Below, piece by piece: positions 33,785-46,628 of a DNA stretch of 64,000 bases. Position 1 is the stretch's first letter. Every line of letters begins with the position of its first letter. This stretch comes from Plantago major (Eukaryota; Streptophyta; Magnoliopsida; Lamiales; Plantaginaceae), in NCBI GenBank assembly GCA_026545765.1, contig JAIFAC010000235.1:62001-126000 (forward strand), written 5' to 3'. The notes beneath the pieces were generated by a model that was not told the origin of the DNA, did no database searches, and saw only the letters and a program-made list of their open reading frames with translations. The position numbers and the translations under genes were made by a program.

Positions 33785-34796
33785 TATCATGTTTTTGAGT
33801 GAATATATTCAACGTAAATGTATGAAGACCTGGTTGGTTATGTCAGTTTGGCTGGCATGAAACGTTCCACCCGTTTAATAAAACTGCACCAATAATTCTA
33901 GATTTGAAACACTTTCTGGGCCCCCATTTCAAATTGAGTTTAATGAATGGGAAACACTACATTGGTTGATTTTCGTAAATACTCCAATAATGACCACACT
34001 TTAGTATAAATTGGATAATTGTGATAATACTTATGACTAGTAGTATGATTTTCCTTCATTAATGAGAACATGACTTCAAAATTTTCACCATAAAAACTAA
34101 TAAGTAATCACTGTTTTATTTTTCTTTTTTTAACAGGAAAACATATATTAATATTAAGCAATGAGTTAGCGTGAGAATAAGGAATCTTGGGCGAAATTGC
34201 ATTGCACTCGTCGATAAACTAACAGCAGCAAGCGTCAACAGACTCACGTCACATAGTGACGGGTGAGTTCTAATTAACAACAACCTATTGCTGCCGTAAT
34301 ATCGTTATTTTTTTAATTTTTTTATTGTCGATTTTAAGCGAATAACTTGAAAATAAAAATCTGAAAAATAAATAAAAATCGTAAAGCGAACTTTGTATTT
34401 TCGAGATCTACAAATAGAGACCTCACATTATGTTTGGATCATCCCATCTCAAACTCATTTTTCTCTCTTAATTAAAATTAAAATTGTAAAACGACTTCTA
34501 AAAATGCAATTTTATTAATTTCAACTTCTAAACACTCTTATAATATGTTAAATATGTTTTTAAAAAATTTAAAAAATTTTTTTTTGGAATTTCGTGGCAA
34601 ATTTCAATGTGACGTCATTCACGTCTGATAAAATCTCGTCGCGGATCAAATCATGCGTAGGTGGCGTCATTGCCAAACGGCGTCACGGGTAGTCTTAGAA
34701 TACACGAACCAACAAATGTATTACAACTCCAAGACAGTAGTGTATCTTTAAGCCACTACAATCTCCAAACACCAAGCCACTTATATTCTGCACCCA

Positions 34797-35149
34797 TCAT
34801 TCATTATTCTGCCTTCCGTTCTTATGCTTCTCTTCTCCGTCTCTTCTCCACCATCAAATCCGCCGAGACATCTATCTGCGCACCGCAACTCCTCTCTCGT
34901 GTCTTGCGCTGGCGGTCCATCTTCACTGCACCTCCTCTCTCTCCCGAGCTGTGCCGGCTTAAAATATTATTAAATTAAATTAAATTTTATTTGTAATTGT
35001 GGTTAAATATATTTAAGTGGCCAGAATGAGAACTCATTATTATATTTAAATAAGTTTCAAATTGTAATTAAATTTATACTACATTATATCATAAAATTGA
35101 TTTGTGCACTTGGCCAACAAAAAACAAACTATGTAATAATCAACCATAT
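34797..35149. other. Spacer between IR3 arm and arginyl-tRNA synthetase promoter
   Basis: From 34797 the sequence is no longer shared with the right arm. Plus-strand text such as FRSYASLLRLFSTIKSAE at 34810-34865 resembles an organelle transit peptide, but it runs into a stop at 34976 with no clear donor, so I do not call a gene. The remainder is AT-rich. Confidence 0.35.
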
Positions 35150-35267
35150 TGGGCCTGTCATATTGGATCATTTGTACGGTTGGCCCAATTGGCAGCCTCC
35201 TTTTAGAGATTATATATTCCCAAATTTGGGGACAAAAATCGTGCCACAACAAAAAACGAAACCCTAA
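35150..35267 (+). promoter_or_regulatory. Arginyl-tRNA synthetase promoter: site II, TATA and telo-box
   Basis: Two TGGGCC-type site II elements (35150-35155 and, inverted, 35182-35187) are followed by TATATATT at 35211-35218 and a perfect telo-box AAACCCTAA at 35259-35267, 25 bp before ATG 35292. Site II plus telo-box is the usual promoter signature of plant translation genes, which fits a tRNA synthetase and supports a transcript start in this stretch. Confidence 0.6.
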
Positions 35268-35291
35268 TTTGCCCGATTTTTCCGGCGAATT

Positions 35292-38200
35292 ATGGCTTCA
35301 TCCTCATCGACATCACACTGGGCAACAGGTGAACCGGTGTTTAGGAAGACGGATAAAAATATTGCAAAGAGATTCGTGGAGTGCCCTGATTTCAATGTAT
35401 GAATTGTTTACTAAATTTATTTTCACCGCTTCGTTCTTAGTTACCGTATCAGTTCACAGTTAATTGATTCTAGCTTAAAAGTTGTCATCGGAATCATCAA
35501 TTCGAGCTCAATTAGCTTATTTACAGCTGTACCGGCTCATATTCGGTTGATTATATCTCAAACATAGGAATGATCTATCCGAGTTCAATTCGATGTGGTA
35601 GTAGATGTATTATGGTAGCTGCTAGGCTAGCTGCTGCTTTCTGAATCTAATTTAGGTTTACGGTGGTTTTTTTTTATCTGGTTACACCAACTTATATTAA
35701 AACGACCGTAAAAGTAGTGAGTTAGTGAGTGTCAATATGGTAAAACTGAGTTTACTTATATTAACTGTATATATTTGTAGTACATTGTAGACTTTAGGTA
35801 ACATTTCAGCAAGACGATAATCCTTCTTCCGTTGTGATGGTACACTTAGCTGGTCCATACGATAGTCCTTATTTTGTTGTGATAGTACACCTAGCTAGTC
35901 CATATGATAATCCTTATTCTGTTGTGATGGTACACTTAGCTGGTCCATACGATAATCCTTCTTTTGTGTTTGGCATGATGGAACTAGACATGGATTCTTA
36001 CGACTTCTCCTTCTCCAAGAATTTTACTCGGAGCGAACTTCTCATCCTCTCCAAGCTAAGTGCGCTAGGGTGTTTATTATTACATAAGCTTAAAAAATAC
36101 GAACTTGTAGTTGTAGTTGTAGGCCTTGCGGAAATTTTTAGATGCACAGAGACTGTCACATTTGTATCCTAATTCGTGGTTTCCTGTGGTATTGAATAGG
36201 ATAAAGAATCAGTTGGGAGTGTTAAGGAACTCCTAGCAAAATTATTTGAAGAAGCACTTAGAGTAACAGTTCCAGAGGAGTCGAATGTATCTCCCACTAT
36301 TGCTCCATGCCAAAATCCTATTTTTGGTGATTATCAATGGTATGCTTGTTCTTTTCAAAATGCTTATTCCAAATACGAAAATCTTTTGTAGGGGATTAAC
36401 TGTTTTGCTTCCTACCCTGTGCTTATATGTTGTGCAATTATTCTCGTTACAGCAACAATGCTATGGGCTTGTGGTCAAAACTCAAAGGCAAGAATACAAC
36501 GTTCAAAGGTCCCATACCAATAGGAAAGGTAATGATGATGTATGTTTGGATATATAAGCTCCTTTTCTAAGTTCTCTATAGTTGATTAGTGTCTGTGGAT
36601 GAAAATAACTTGTCTCATTTTTGATAGCACGGTATGGTCAGTAATTGTGTTTAAATTGATAGGCCATTATGGAAAAGCTCCCCGCCTCAGAAATTATAGA
36701 CTCCTGCTCAATTGTTGAACCTGGGTTTATCAATGTGAAAATATCTCGGGAATGGATTGCGAAGGTAATTTACTGTCAGGACCTCTTTTGTCAATAACTC
36801 CTTTTCCCTTTTTCGTTGTTTTTATTTTATTTGCACTCACTTCACCAAATTCTTATCTATATTTTTGCAGAGCATCCAAAACATGCTAGTTGATGGTATT
36901 GAAACTTGGGCCCCCACGCTTAGTGTGAAAAGGGCGGTAGTTGACTTCTCCTCACCAAACATTGCGAAAGAGATGCATGTTGGTCATTTAAGATCAACTA
37001 TCATTGGTGATACCCTTGCTCGCATGTTAGAATTTTCAAATGTGGAGGTCCTCCGGAGAAATCATGTTGGAGACTGGGGGACACAGGTATTATTTTATTT
37101 CTTTTGGTTTCTTTTCAGCTTTTTTTCTCATGATAAGTATGAATATGTGAATTTGGAAGTGTTACGTTGAATCTTTTCCCTTCATTTCATGGAATCATCT
37201 TACAGCCATCAATATAATGTTTTGTTATTGTCCGCTATAAGATTTTCACTCATTGATAGTGGTAGTTCCTTCCCACCTATCTTTAATCCAAAGTTCTCCC
37301 AACTCAGAGGCATAATTTTCTGATACCAGTTATGAATCGTCTTACTAATTCTATCATGTGTCCTAAGGTTGTTTTGAATGCTTTGCAGTTTGGTATGCTC
37401 ATTGAGTATCTCTTCGAAAAGTTTCCAAGTGGAGAAGTTTCAAGCGATCAAGCCATTGGAGACCTGGAGGTCAGCTATAACATTATAAATCAGCTGCCAA
37501 CATTTTATTGGATTTATATTTTCGTAACCAGTTCACATGTACTTATCATGTATCCTCACCGGAAGATCCAGCGAGTTTTTCAATTGATTTAGTTAAGAGT
37601 GTTATTTCTGAGGTGGAAAGATATTTGGAAAATCTAAAGGTCTTATTTAAAGAATTGGGAAGTTGCATGACAGTTGATGTCGTCCTTACTTTTGGATCTC
37701 TTTTCAGGCATTCTATAAGGCGTCAAAGCAAAGATTTGACGACGACCCTGCTTTCAAGGAAAGGGCCCAACAAGCCGTTGTGAGCCTTCAGGTAATAAGT
37801 TGATCAAGAGGATTGTGGAGATTGTCGCCCCATTTTATGCTTGCCAAATTTTCCTCATTATCTTACAGTAGACTCGTTTCTGTATATATACTCAAAATCA
37901 TAATGATCAATTACTGTTGTGTTGCCCATGTATGATGGTAAACTGTACATGTGTTGTAGGCTGGAGTAGAGAAGTACAGGAAGGCATGGGCTGAAATTTG
38001 TGAAATTAGTCGAAAAGGATATGAAAAGGTTTACCAGCGGCTTGGAGTAAGCTTGGAGGAAAAGGTACTGGAGAGTAGTGAATGCTCTGCGATTCATCAT
38101 TTGTTGTGGCATGCTGTTTTTTGATTCTCTTAAACCATTTTTCCACCATAGTTTTGATGTACTATGTCATAGTAGATATGTATCATGGTTGTCATTTTTT

Positions 38201-41200
38201 GTGTTGTGCAATTCAATTCACATGATACTGTTATTTGTAACTTTGTTGCTGTATTTATACACTATTTATTCCTTTTCATCCTTTTCTTCTTTTGTTCTGC
38301 ACTCACAATCATTTAAGTATATTTTTATTTTGGGTGTTTTCACCAGGGAGAAAGCTTTTACAACCCGTATATTCCTAGTGTGCTTGAGTTGTTGAGCGAA
38401 AAGGGGTTAATTAAAGAAAGTGAAGGTGCTCATGTTATTTTTATTGAAGGGAAAAAGATACCCCTTATTGTTGTGAAAAGGGATGGTGGTTTCAACTATG
38501 CTTCCACTGACCTTACTGCTTTGTGGTGAGTTTTGGACTTATTATTTGTGATGATCTGTATTTGTTTGTTGGATCTTTCTTTCAACTTCAGAACTCTATG
38601 TGTTTCACATTCGGACAACTCACTAATTCTCAGGGTTTAGGGTAGTGGTTGATTTAAATTATTAACTAAAGATATTATCATATTCATATTTATCCCTCTG
38701 CCAGCCTTCTATATTCAAAGTTGGTAGTACCTTGTAGCATTGAAAATTACATTTTTTATCCCTCCAGATATTTTAGATATGGCGTTCTGCCTGGCCTGAT
38801 CATAATATATAGCCCTGCCTCTGCGATTTGTGGATCATTTATTACATATTGGAACTTGTTTAGCTTTAGCAGTTTTTTTCCTTCTGACATCTATACTGCT
38901 GAAATTAGTTTGTTTTAAAAGTTGCATGTATGTGTAATTACAGGTATCGACTAAACGAAGAAAAGGCTGAATGGATTATCTATGTAACTGATGTTGGTCA
39001 ACGGGAGCACTTCGAAATGTTTTTTGCTGTAAGCTTGTTCCCCCCATCTATTTTAACACCTACACTTCCTTTGTATAAATGTCAATGTGTCTGATATGTT
39101 CTTTCAGGCTGCCAAAATGGCTGGGTGGCTTCCAGCTGAAGACAATGTGTATCCTAAAACAAGCCATGTAGGTTTTGGTCTTGTTTTAGGGGAGGATGGG
39201 AAACGATTCCGTACTAGGAGTACTGAAACTGTGAAGCTGTTTGATTTGCTTGACGAAGCCAAAAGTAGATGTAAAAAAGAGTTAATCGAAAGAGGTCAGT
39301 ACTTAGTCATAACCATAACTGTATGCGATTACTCATTACATAATACATAGCGTTTCTTTGTTTGAAACTCACGAGGTGCTACAAATGTGTGGCAGGAAAG
39401 GGTAAAGATTTTACAGAGGATGAGCTTGATAAAACTGCAGAAGCTGTTGGATATGGAGCTGTTAAGTGAGTTGCATATTTCTGCATTATCACTTTCTAAA
39501 TTTTGTTTACAGTGTTCAGAATTCATATCTGAAGTTACAGACTTACAGTACACAAGATCAAAGTACACAATACTGTGTTGTTTTTTCTGGCCAATAGCTC
39601 CGGTTTCTCTTACCGTGTATCTGAAAAAGTAATTACTATCTTCTTTGCTTTGTATTTAATAGGTACGCTGACTTGAAGAATAACAGAACAACCAACTATA
39701 CGTTTAGTTTTGATCAGATGCTAAATGACAAGGTCCGTTTACTCATCACTGGCTACGATTAGTACATCATAACCTTACATGAACATATACATTAATATAA
39801 TATGCTATGTCTACTTCGTTGAGATGCACCAATACAAATCGATCTGAAAAACCCAAAATATCCAAGCACGGTCAATAATCCCTTTAATGATTGATATGTA
39901 TGTTTATATTTGTTCATGTTGTGGGATGAGCTCGTATTTGTGGGTTAGGACTCCATATTCATTCAAATCATTTAATAATCAGGACTTTTAAACCGTTGCC
40001 GATTCATTTATGTACGTATTTTGCAGAATACGACTTGAATTAGCACACTAACATTAAAAAGAAAAAGTTTGGTAATTAGATTTATAGTTTAGATAATTTG
40101 ATATTCAAATATGGACAGGTTTAGCACTAGACAAGAGTATATGTTAAACCTTCCACTTTCAAGAATTTTCGTCTAGTGAACTTTTGTTTCTGTTGAACCT
40201 CATGGGTGATGGAACTAATATCTTAAACACTTCGCCCTCCGCCCCCTTTTAAATGGACACTTCGACTTTTTGGTGGTCGTCTTTGACTATATATTACTTG
40301 TAAGTTACACTGGTAAAAGATTTAACCAAATAATATTATCGAGGTACATTTCATGGACTTTTATATTGTAACTTTTTAACGACATAACTTAGTAGTAAAC
40401 TAGTAATTCATGGTTGAAGATAGCCACCAAATGTAAAATTATCTATTTTAAATGGGACGGAGGGAGTTTTGTTATTTCAATAGCGCAATCATGTTTTGCT
40501 GTAATTGTGTACATCTGTTTGCAAAAAGTAACGCTGTGTTGCTTATGATCAGGGAAATACTGCAGTATACTTATTGTATGCACATGCTCGGATCTGCTCA
40601 ATTATCAGGAAATCTGGTAAAGATGTAGAAGAACTGAAAAAGGTAGGACAAGAAAATTTATTCATTATGGCTTGCCACCATGTCGACATTCTACTCTGTT
40701 TTGAGCTTTTAAAAGATACTATATCCGTAAGAATCATTCTCTCTTGTGCCACAGAAAAATTGATTGTCATTACCAGTTACCACTAAAAAACTCACTATTG
40801 TTATCTGCTAATTTTTCTTGGTATGGAGTAAAATTGTTCTGAGAAAATATAATGAATGTTTGTTTGCATGATACATTTTCTAGACATATCTGAATAATGT
40901 ATGATTAACCTCTGTTGCTTGTTTAAATTGAGCAGACTGGAAAACTGGACTTGGTTCATCCCGACGAGCGTGTGCTAGGACTTCATTTACTCCAGTTTGC
41001 AGAGGTAATGTGGTTGTTGTGTCGAATATTAGCTGTGCTATTAGATGCACTATTGGTGTTTATACTCAATTTCCGCTCATCCTCCCCAGGTTGTAGAAGA
41101 GTCATGTGCAAATCTTCTCCCCAATGGACTCTGTGAATATTTATACAACTTATCAGAAGATTTCACTAGATTTTACAACAACTGCAAGGTATGAAGACTA

Positions 41201-41414
41201 GTGAGCATATGCACTTTGGTTATGATTTTAGTAATAGGACGGTCGGGGTGTGTTTTGAGTTGCTTAGTTTTTCACACTTGCTATTTGTTGCCAATGTCCG
41301 TAGGTCGTGGGCTCAGCAGAGGAGATTAGTCGGCTTTTATTATGCGAAGCAACAGCGGTAGTGATGAGAAAGTGTTTCCATCTGCTTGGGATCACGCCCG
41401 TTTACAAACTTTAA
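35292..41414 (+). CDS. Arginine--tRNA ligase (cytosolic type, class Ia)
   Basis: Charges tRNA-Arg with arginine for translation. Sixteen exons from 36200 to 41414 join without a break to 587 residues, close to the usual 590: 36200-36339, 36453-36528, 36663-36764, 36871-37086, 37389-37469, 37708-37791, 37960-38064, 38347-38525, 38944-39028, 39108-39294, 39396-39465, 39663-39732, 40553-40642, 40936-41004, 41090-41188, 41304-41414. The N-terminal tRNA-binding domain ([14 protein letters not shown]) precedes the HIGH-type signature [24 protein letters not shown], the catalytic-core stretch [20 protein letters not shown], the KMSK-loop equivalent [15 protein letters not shown] and the DALR anticodon domain ending [13 protein letters not shown]. 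The 5' end is less sure: exons 35292-35396 ([16 protein letters not shown]) and from 35810, ending near 36090-36165, stay in frame and supply a start after the telo-box, giving an unusual 45-bp-repeat-bearing extension. It is the intact gene in the loop of IR3. Confidence 0.88.
35815..35968 (+). repeat. 45-bp minisatellite in 5' exon candidate
   Basis: Three full units (35815-35859, 35860-35904, 35905-35949) and 19 bp of a fourth. In the frame that continues from ATG 35292, each encodes 15 residues of the form [10 protein letters not shown] with two or three Val. Length is a multiple of three and no stop is created. Confidence 0.8.
40230..40466. mobile_element. Stowaway-like MITE in arginyl-tRNA synthetase intron
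   Basis: Ends CCCTCCGCCCCCTTTTAAAT and ATTTTAAATGGGACGGAGGGAG are imperfect inverted repeats inside the intron 39733-40552. Different subfamily from MITEs A-E; the terminal TA is not clear. Confidence 0.5.
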
Positions 41415-42841
41415 TCTCGAGTATTTCGGAGAATTCAAGACTTGTCGGACTGTGGAGGTAAACCTTAGTTCTACATACCAATCATGACTTGTTTGGTCCA
41501 ACTAACTAAATTATGATTAGGTGTTATGATTATTAACCAAAACAACAGTTTGGTTTGGTCTGGAAGAAGATATTATCCGCATTTTGATTATAGAAAAAGA
41601 AATTGTTAATGACTTGATGCCACTTGCTAAATTTATCTCTCCCATCTTTTGGCTTTTGAAAAAAAACACTGAAAAAATGAGCATCTGCTATCTACTTCCT
41701 TTTTGAGAAAGAGTACAAAAAGTACCTGTAATTTTATTTATCTAATTGTTTTCATAAATACATGAGCTGGGTGCTTGATTGATGAATGATGATATTGGAC
41801 TTTTGTTTTCCTCTTTAATTTATTGGGTTATAGCTGCAAGTTTCCGAGCACTTCTCTGTTAATAAGCTTGTGATCTTCTTGTTGGCCAAGGATAGATACA
41901 CTGCTCATGCACTCACTATGTTTCTTCTGTGCTGATCTTGCCTCAATGCACCCGCTACTTGCAACGGGGTAGGATCCATATGTACCTGCATGTGGATCCT
42001 ACTACATAATTTGTGAGTACTAAGATACGTTGAGGGAGAGACTGTGTAGGCCGAACGTGAACACTACACGAGGAAGTAAATGTATCATCGAATTACAGGA
42101 TACTGTTTGGTGATAAGCTAGTTACTTCCAGGTTGTATATCACCTAATAATGGTAGTAATTTTACAGGGCAGAAGAAAATATAATTCTATTGATCTTGGC
42201 TGGCTGTAATGCCACTGCCAGGAAGAGTAGTTTTGCTGATATGTTGGCGTTTCTCTTCCAAAAGAAAAGAAGCCTGCTCTGCTTACTTAATCCTATACCT
42301 TTTCGTGGTGTTGATTTATTTTCTATACTACTGCATGATATGCCGCTGGAATCATTCTTTGATTTATCTATCGATTTCAGTATATTAACATTTCAAGAGA
42401 TCTATTTTTCCTTTTGCATGGTGTATGCGGATTCAAATAAAGTTTAGAAAATCACTAGTAGAGACCCAAAAGGAAACTTCCACTCCTATTGTAATTCGTC
42501 TACCACATAATACGTGACCAAAATTTGAAGTCCGTAAGCCTCCAAGGATCCAAACCCCTGAAATATCTAGCTCGTTACATAATGATTTGTATAACTAGCT
42601 AACATAATATGATCACATTTTAAATTGCCTGCCACTTGATTTGATGAAGAACATGAAACCAAATAGTATAGAAAGTAACCTTTTGGAATTGACGGAAATT
42701 TTGAAGAAAATGAAGAATGATTGATTCGGTACTGTGGAACAATATTTTGGTGGACTTCGAAGAAATGGCATTGATTTGTACATGGTTATAAATGGTCCGA
42801 AAGGTCATATTATGGTGCAGAATATAAGTGGCTTGGTGTTT
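41415..42841. other. Downstream of arginyl-tRNA synthetase, no gene seen
   Basis: Probably 3' UTR and intergenic DNA. GTAAAC follows GTGGAG at about 41458, so a 3'-UTR intron is possible. Short open stretches such as 42190-42447 have no recognisable motifs. Confidence 0.45.
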
Positions 42842-45670
42842 GGAGATTGTAGTAACAAGATGCACTACTGTCTTGGAGTTGTAATACATTTGTTGGTTCG
42901 TGTATTCTAAGCATTCCTTATTCTCATGCTAACTTGTTGTTTAATATTAATATATGTTTTCCTGTTAAAAAAAGAAAAATAAAACAGTGATTACTTATTA
43001 GTTTTTATGGTGAAAATTTTGAAGTCATGTTCTCATTAATGAAGGAAAATCATACTACAAGTCATAAGTATTATCACAATTATCCAATTTATACTAAAGT
43101 GTGGTAATTATTGGAGTATTTAAGAAAATCAACCAATGTAGTGTTTCCCATTCAATTCAAATTAAGTTTACTCAATTTGAAATGGGCTGGCCCTGAAAGT
43201 GTTTCAAATCTAGAATTATTGGTGCAGTTTTATTAAACGGATGGAACGTTTCATGCCAGCCAAACTGACATAACCAACCAGGTCTTCATACATTTATGTT
43301 GAATATATTCACTCAAAAACATGATAATAGATAACAAATCCCCAGTTAATCTTACAGTGCTTTTCTTCTCGTCAATACATCAAACAGCACAAAGAAAGTA
43401 AAAATGAACCTTAGGGAAACGAGGGGTAAAAGCTCTTGACTTTTCCTGTTTCTGCCCTTTCTTTCCAGCCTAATGTTTAATTGAGCAGAAGAATCGTCTC
43501 ATCTTCGACTCTGAACTTTTAACCGAGCATGAAGACGAGGAAAATACTGAACTTCCTGTATATAGGAACTTCGGATTTAGAACAGGATGAGAGCAAACGT
43601 GGGAAAATATTCCATTGGAATGCTTTGTACTTGTGTGTATTTAATTCATAGTTGACAATATTAAAGAACTTTGATAATCTAATTGTAGTAGTCTAATATC
43701 AAGTGGAATCTAACAAAAGCAAAATAAAATTGTATTTTTCCTACCAAATTTAAAATAGGAAATAATGTCAGAAGTAAATGAACTACCATATGACCTTATT
43801 ATATAGTGGATGACAAAGTCTGGTTTATGGATAATATTTTAACAAATATGAAATGATATTACACATGCACTTGTTATAACTAAGCAACTCCCATAACACA
43901 GAACTCATCAGTCGCGTTAAGATAATCATGGAGACAGGGAAAGAAACTCTGTAATGCACAGAGAAATTATGGTAAAAAAACATTAACAGTGACCAGTAAT
44001 CATGAGGAACAAACAACCCTTGGGATTGATGGCGTTATTCTAATCACTTGAAACCACATTTCCTTTTTAACATACAAGGGACATAATTATAAATTGAACA
44101 TGTATGATTAACAGTATTTAACACCCCACATAAAGCATAGAATCATACCTCATACTCCCTCCATTTAAGAGAAAGTGTTACATTTTGGCCGGTCATTTGT
44201 CTTGAGTTTGTTAAATTCTCATAAGCGATAATAGTAAATAATTTAATAAAATCATATAATGAAAATTTAATTACTAAATTTTCATTATATAATTTAATAA
44301 TTTATTTATTAATATCGTTAAGAGTAAATTAATAGTCAAACTTCGAAACGATTGACCCATGAATAAAATGTAACACTTTTTCTGAAATGGAGGGAGTATA
44401 ATTTTGGCGTTGAACTTCTAGCTAGATCCTGCAAACTTTCATGGGGAAGATCCAACAAGCTGTAGGACATTTAAGATTCCTCTACGGCTCAACATCGTAA
44501 TAAGATCGGTTGTCATGCAGCAACATTCATAAGGGAGAATCTCTATCAAACCAAAGGCCCTGCAGAATGTAAGCAAAAATAACAAGTGATTTTAAGGGAA
44601 TACATAACCTAATTATACATGAACTACACTTGCATGGGTGGAACTACAATGGACAACTTACGACTTTTAGGAGCTTATTTGTAGAGAAGCAAACCGGACA
44701 ATAGCACCTTCCAATTCTCAGGAAACAACTATGTACAAATACTAGAGGTAAAAGACAAAATCTGAAGGTACTGTCTTGAACAGGATTGCATAACAGAAGC
44801 ACCAACTAGTAGATTCAACCAAGCAACTTTCCCAGCTTAACTGAGATAAACTAGAGACATTCTCAAGACAAAAAATAAATATTTGTAGAGCATGGTGGCT
44901 GCTTTTTTCCTACCTCTACAACCACTCTAGAATACGAGTTTCAAGGACCTGAATCATTAAAGAGCTACAAATTACCTGCATGACCATCTGGAGAAGATGC
45001 ATACAGGTGATAGTACTAGAGAGCCACCCACTATTAGCACAGAGATCAATCATCGCCTGAATGACACGTATACTTTGATCCAGAACTAATTTTAGATCAG
45101 TTACATAGTCATTAATCGGGAGGTCAACTTTTGAAAAATGTACCAGTACCACAGCAAGGCACATGTTAAGATATGAACCAGTTTATAAGGCAATTAAGTA
45201 TGCAGCTTAGTAAACAGACAATTTCTATTAAATCCAAACCAGGTAAAGTAAAATGCATACCACAACAACTAATAAGGAATGACAAGGGAAAGAGCAAGGA
45301 ATGGTATTAACCTGAAATAGCAAATTTGCTTTGACGTGAGGATCATCCAGAAGATTTTGGTCCACCTTGTATGGCACCTTGGTAGCCAAATTTGCATTGT
45401 GATTTTCCTGCATAACAGGCCGAAGCAAATTTGAGGTGTAACAATAATTGGGTTCTATTTCAATATGAGGTTATAGAGAAAAAATCATGAAAATCAGAAG
45501 CTTATTTTATTATGGCGCACAGGAAGCTCATCATATTCAGAAGCACCAGATAATATGTGAAGAAAAACCTAAATGACGATATAATTGTAAAAAAATGTCA
45601 AATTAAATAAACAATAATGAAAGGAGCAAAATTGCTTCCATTCACTTCTTTCAAAATCACTTACTTGAGG
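42842..45670. repeat. IR3 right arm
   Basis: Reverse complement of 30245-34796, minus the transposon, MITE C and the last two helicase exons, plus MITE D at 44155-44396. Outer edge at 42842 (GGTGCAGAATATAAGTGG). Confidence 0.9.
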
Positions 45671-46628
45671 CGTGTACGATTACATATTGGGCCTTGACGT
45701 TGAGACAGTTGTGTATTTTAAATAGTACTGAGATGCTATTGAGCCCAATATCATGAGCTCCACCCTGTCATCGTCAATTTTAATGCAGCCACTGTATTCA
45801 AGATCCTCGAACGTGCTTTGCACTAAGCTGTTATAAGATGCACAAGACTTCAATTTAGAGAGGATAAAAACACATTCTCATATACCACAGTTACACATCA
45901 CCTTGACAAATAAGCACTTAATATCCCTGGGTCTGTGTCCTCTAAGCCATAATAAGCTGGATTGAAGGCCTGTTGAGATAACAAGTAAAACCATCACCAA
46001 AAGTAGTTCTAGAAGTATGAATTTATCACACACAATTCCATGACACATCCAGTAGTATAAGCTGTATAACCTTTCACATAGAGACAATTCGTTGAATAAT
46101 TGCAAAATACCCTGGTGTAGCGCTAAAACTAGCACTGATGATGCATCTATAATCTTAATTTCTTGTTCTAACAGAACCCACAAATGGTCGAAACATGGTG
46201 AATTCTAGTTTAAAACACTCTCAGGGTGCAGGGCACTATCCATGACAGAGAGAAAATAAGTGAATGGTACAGAATCAGTAATGCAACATAGTCCTAAGAA
46301 TTCACATAATTCTTCTCAAATATCAAGTTCACTTCAAGCATACCAATCTGCGGAACAAATACATCCAGGTGAGATAATGTATTGCATCTTCCTTATGACC
46401 AATTGTTCCAGAAACTATCTCCGCATTGATGTGATTGTGCAACTGCTCTCTCAGGCTGCTTTCTACAGGGAATGGCTCATAGAGAAACTGGGGGAAAGGA
46501 ATCAAGAAACACACAATTTTATTTGATTAAAGAAACAAATTACTGTACTAAAATGCACAAGGAAAACTATTTTCTGACCTTTTTATAGAAGCTCTTTTTT
46601 GGCTCATGAACAATAATAACAGCTTTTC
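43437..46628 (-). pseudogene. DExH14/ASCC3-type RNA helicase, second cassette, degraded (right copy)
   Basis: Starts inside an exon at the IR1 junction (KAVIIVHEPKKSFYKK, 46621-46577) and continues: FLYEPFPVESSLREQL and AEIVSGTIGHKEDAIHYL (46500-46360), NPAYYGLEDTDPGILSAY (45970-45900), STFEDLEYSGCIKI and LGSIASQYYL (45845-45680), LHILSGASEYDELPVRH (45570-45510), LLDDPHVKANLLFQ (45350-45312), the Sec63-domain stretch VDLPINDYVTDLKLVLDQS and AMIDLCANSGWLSSTITCMH (45130-44990), GLWFDRDSP (44565) and RAFTPRFPK (43440). Lesions include a lost base after GATTC near 44545, TGA in the SRR-D stretch near 43505 and loss of the last two exons. It keeps helicase-C-end exons the left copy lacks, so the two are complementary fragments of one gene type. 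Confidence 0.9.
44155..44396. mobile_element. Stowaway-like MITE D
   Basis: CTCCCTCCATTTAAG and CTGAAATGGAGGGAG ends, TA on both sides (44153-44154, 44397-44398). The left arm at about 31590 shows the exact unoccupied TA site, so target duplication is confirmed within the window. Confidence 0.88.

Larger units (their letters stand above)
30245..34796. repeat. IR3 left arm (inverted duplication with 42842-45670)
   Basis: From AAGTAAGTGATTTTGAAAG at 30245 through the helicase 3' exons and downstream DNA to ACTTATATTCTGCACC at 34780, this is matched in reverse complement by 42842-45670. It has extra DNA at 31886-32591 (transposon), 33537-33784 (MITE) and about 33047-33478 (the last two helicase exons, deleted from the right arm). 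It lacks the MITE at 44155. Confidence 0.9.

Noticed and set aside
42190-42447. 85-codon open stretch after the arginyl-tRNA synthetase
   Set aside because: No recognisable domain and no splice context; likely chance in 3' flank.
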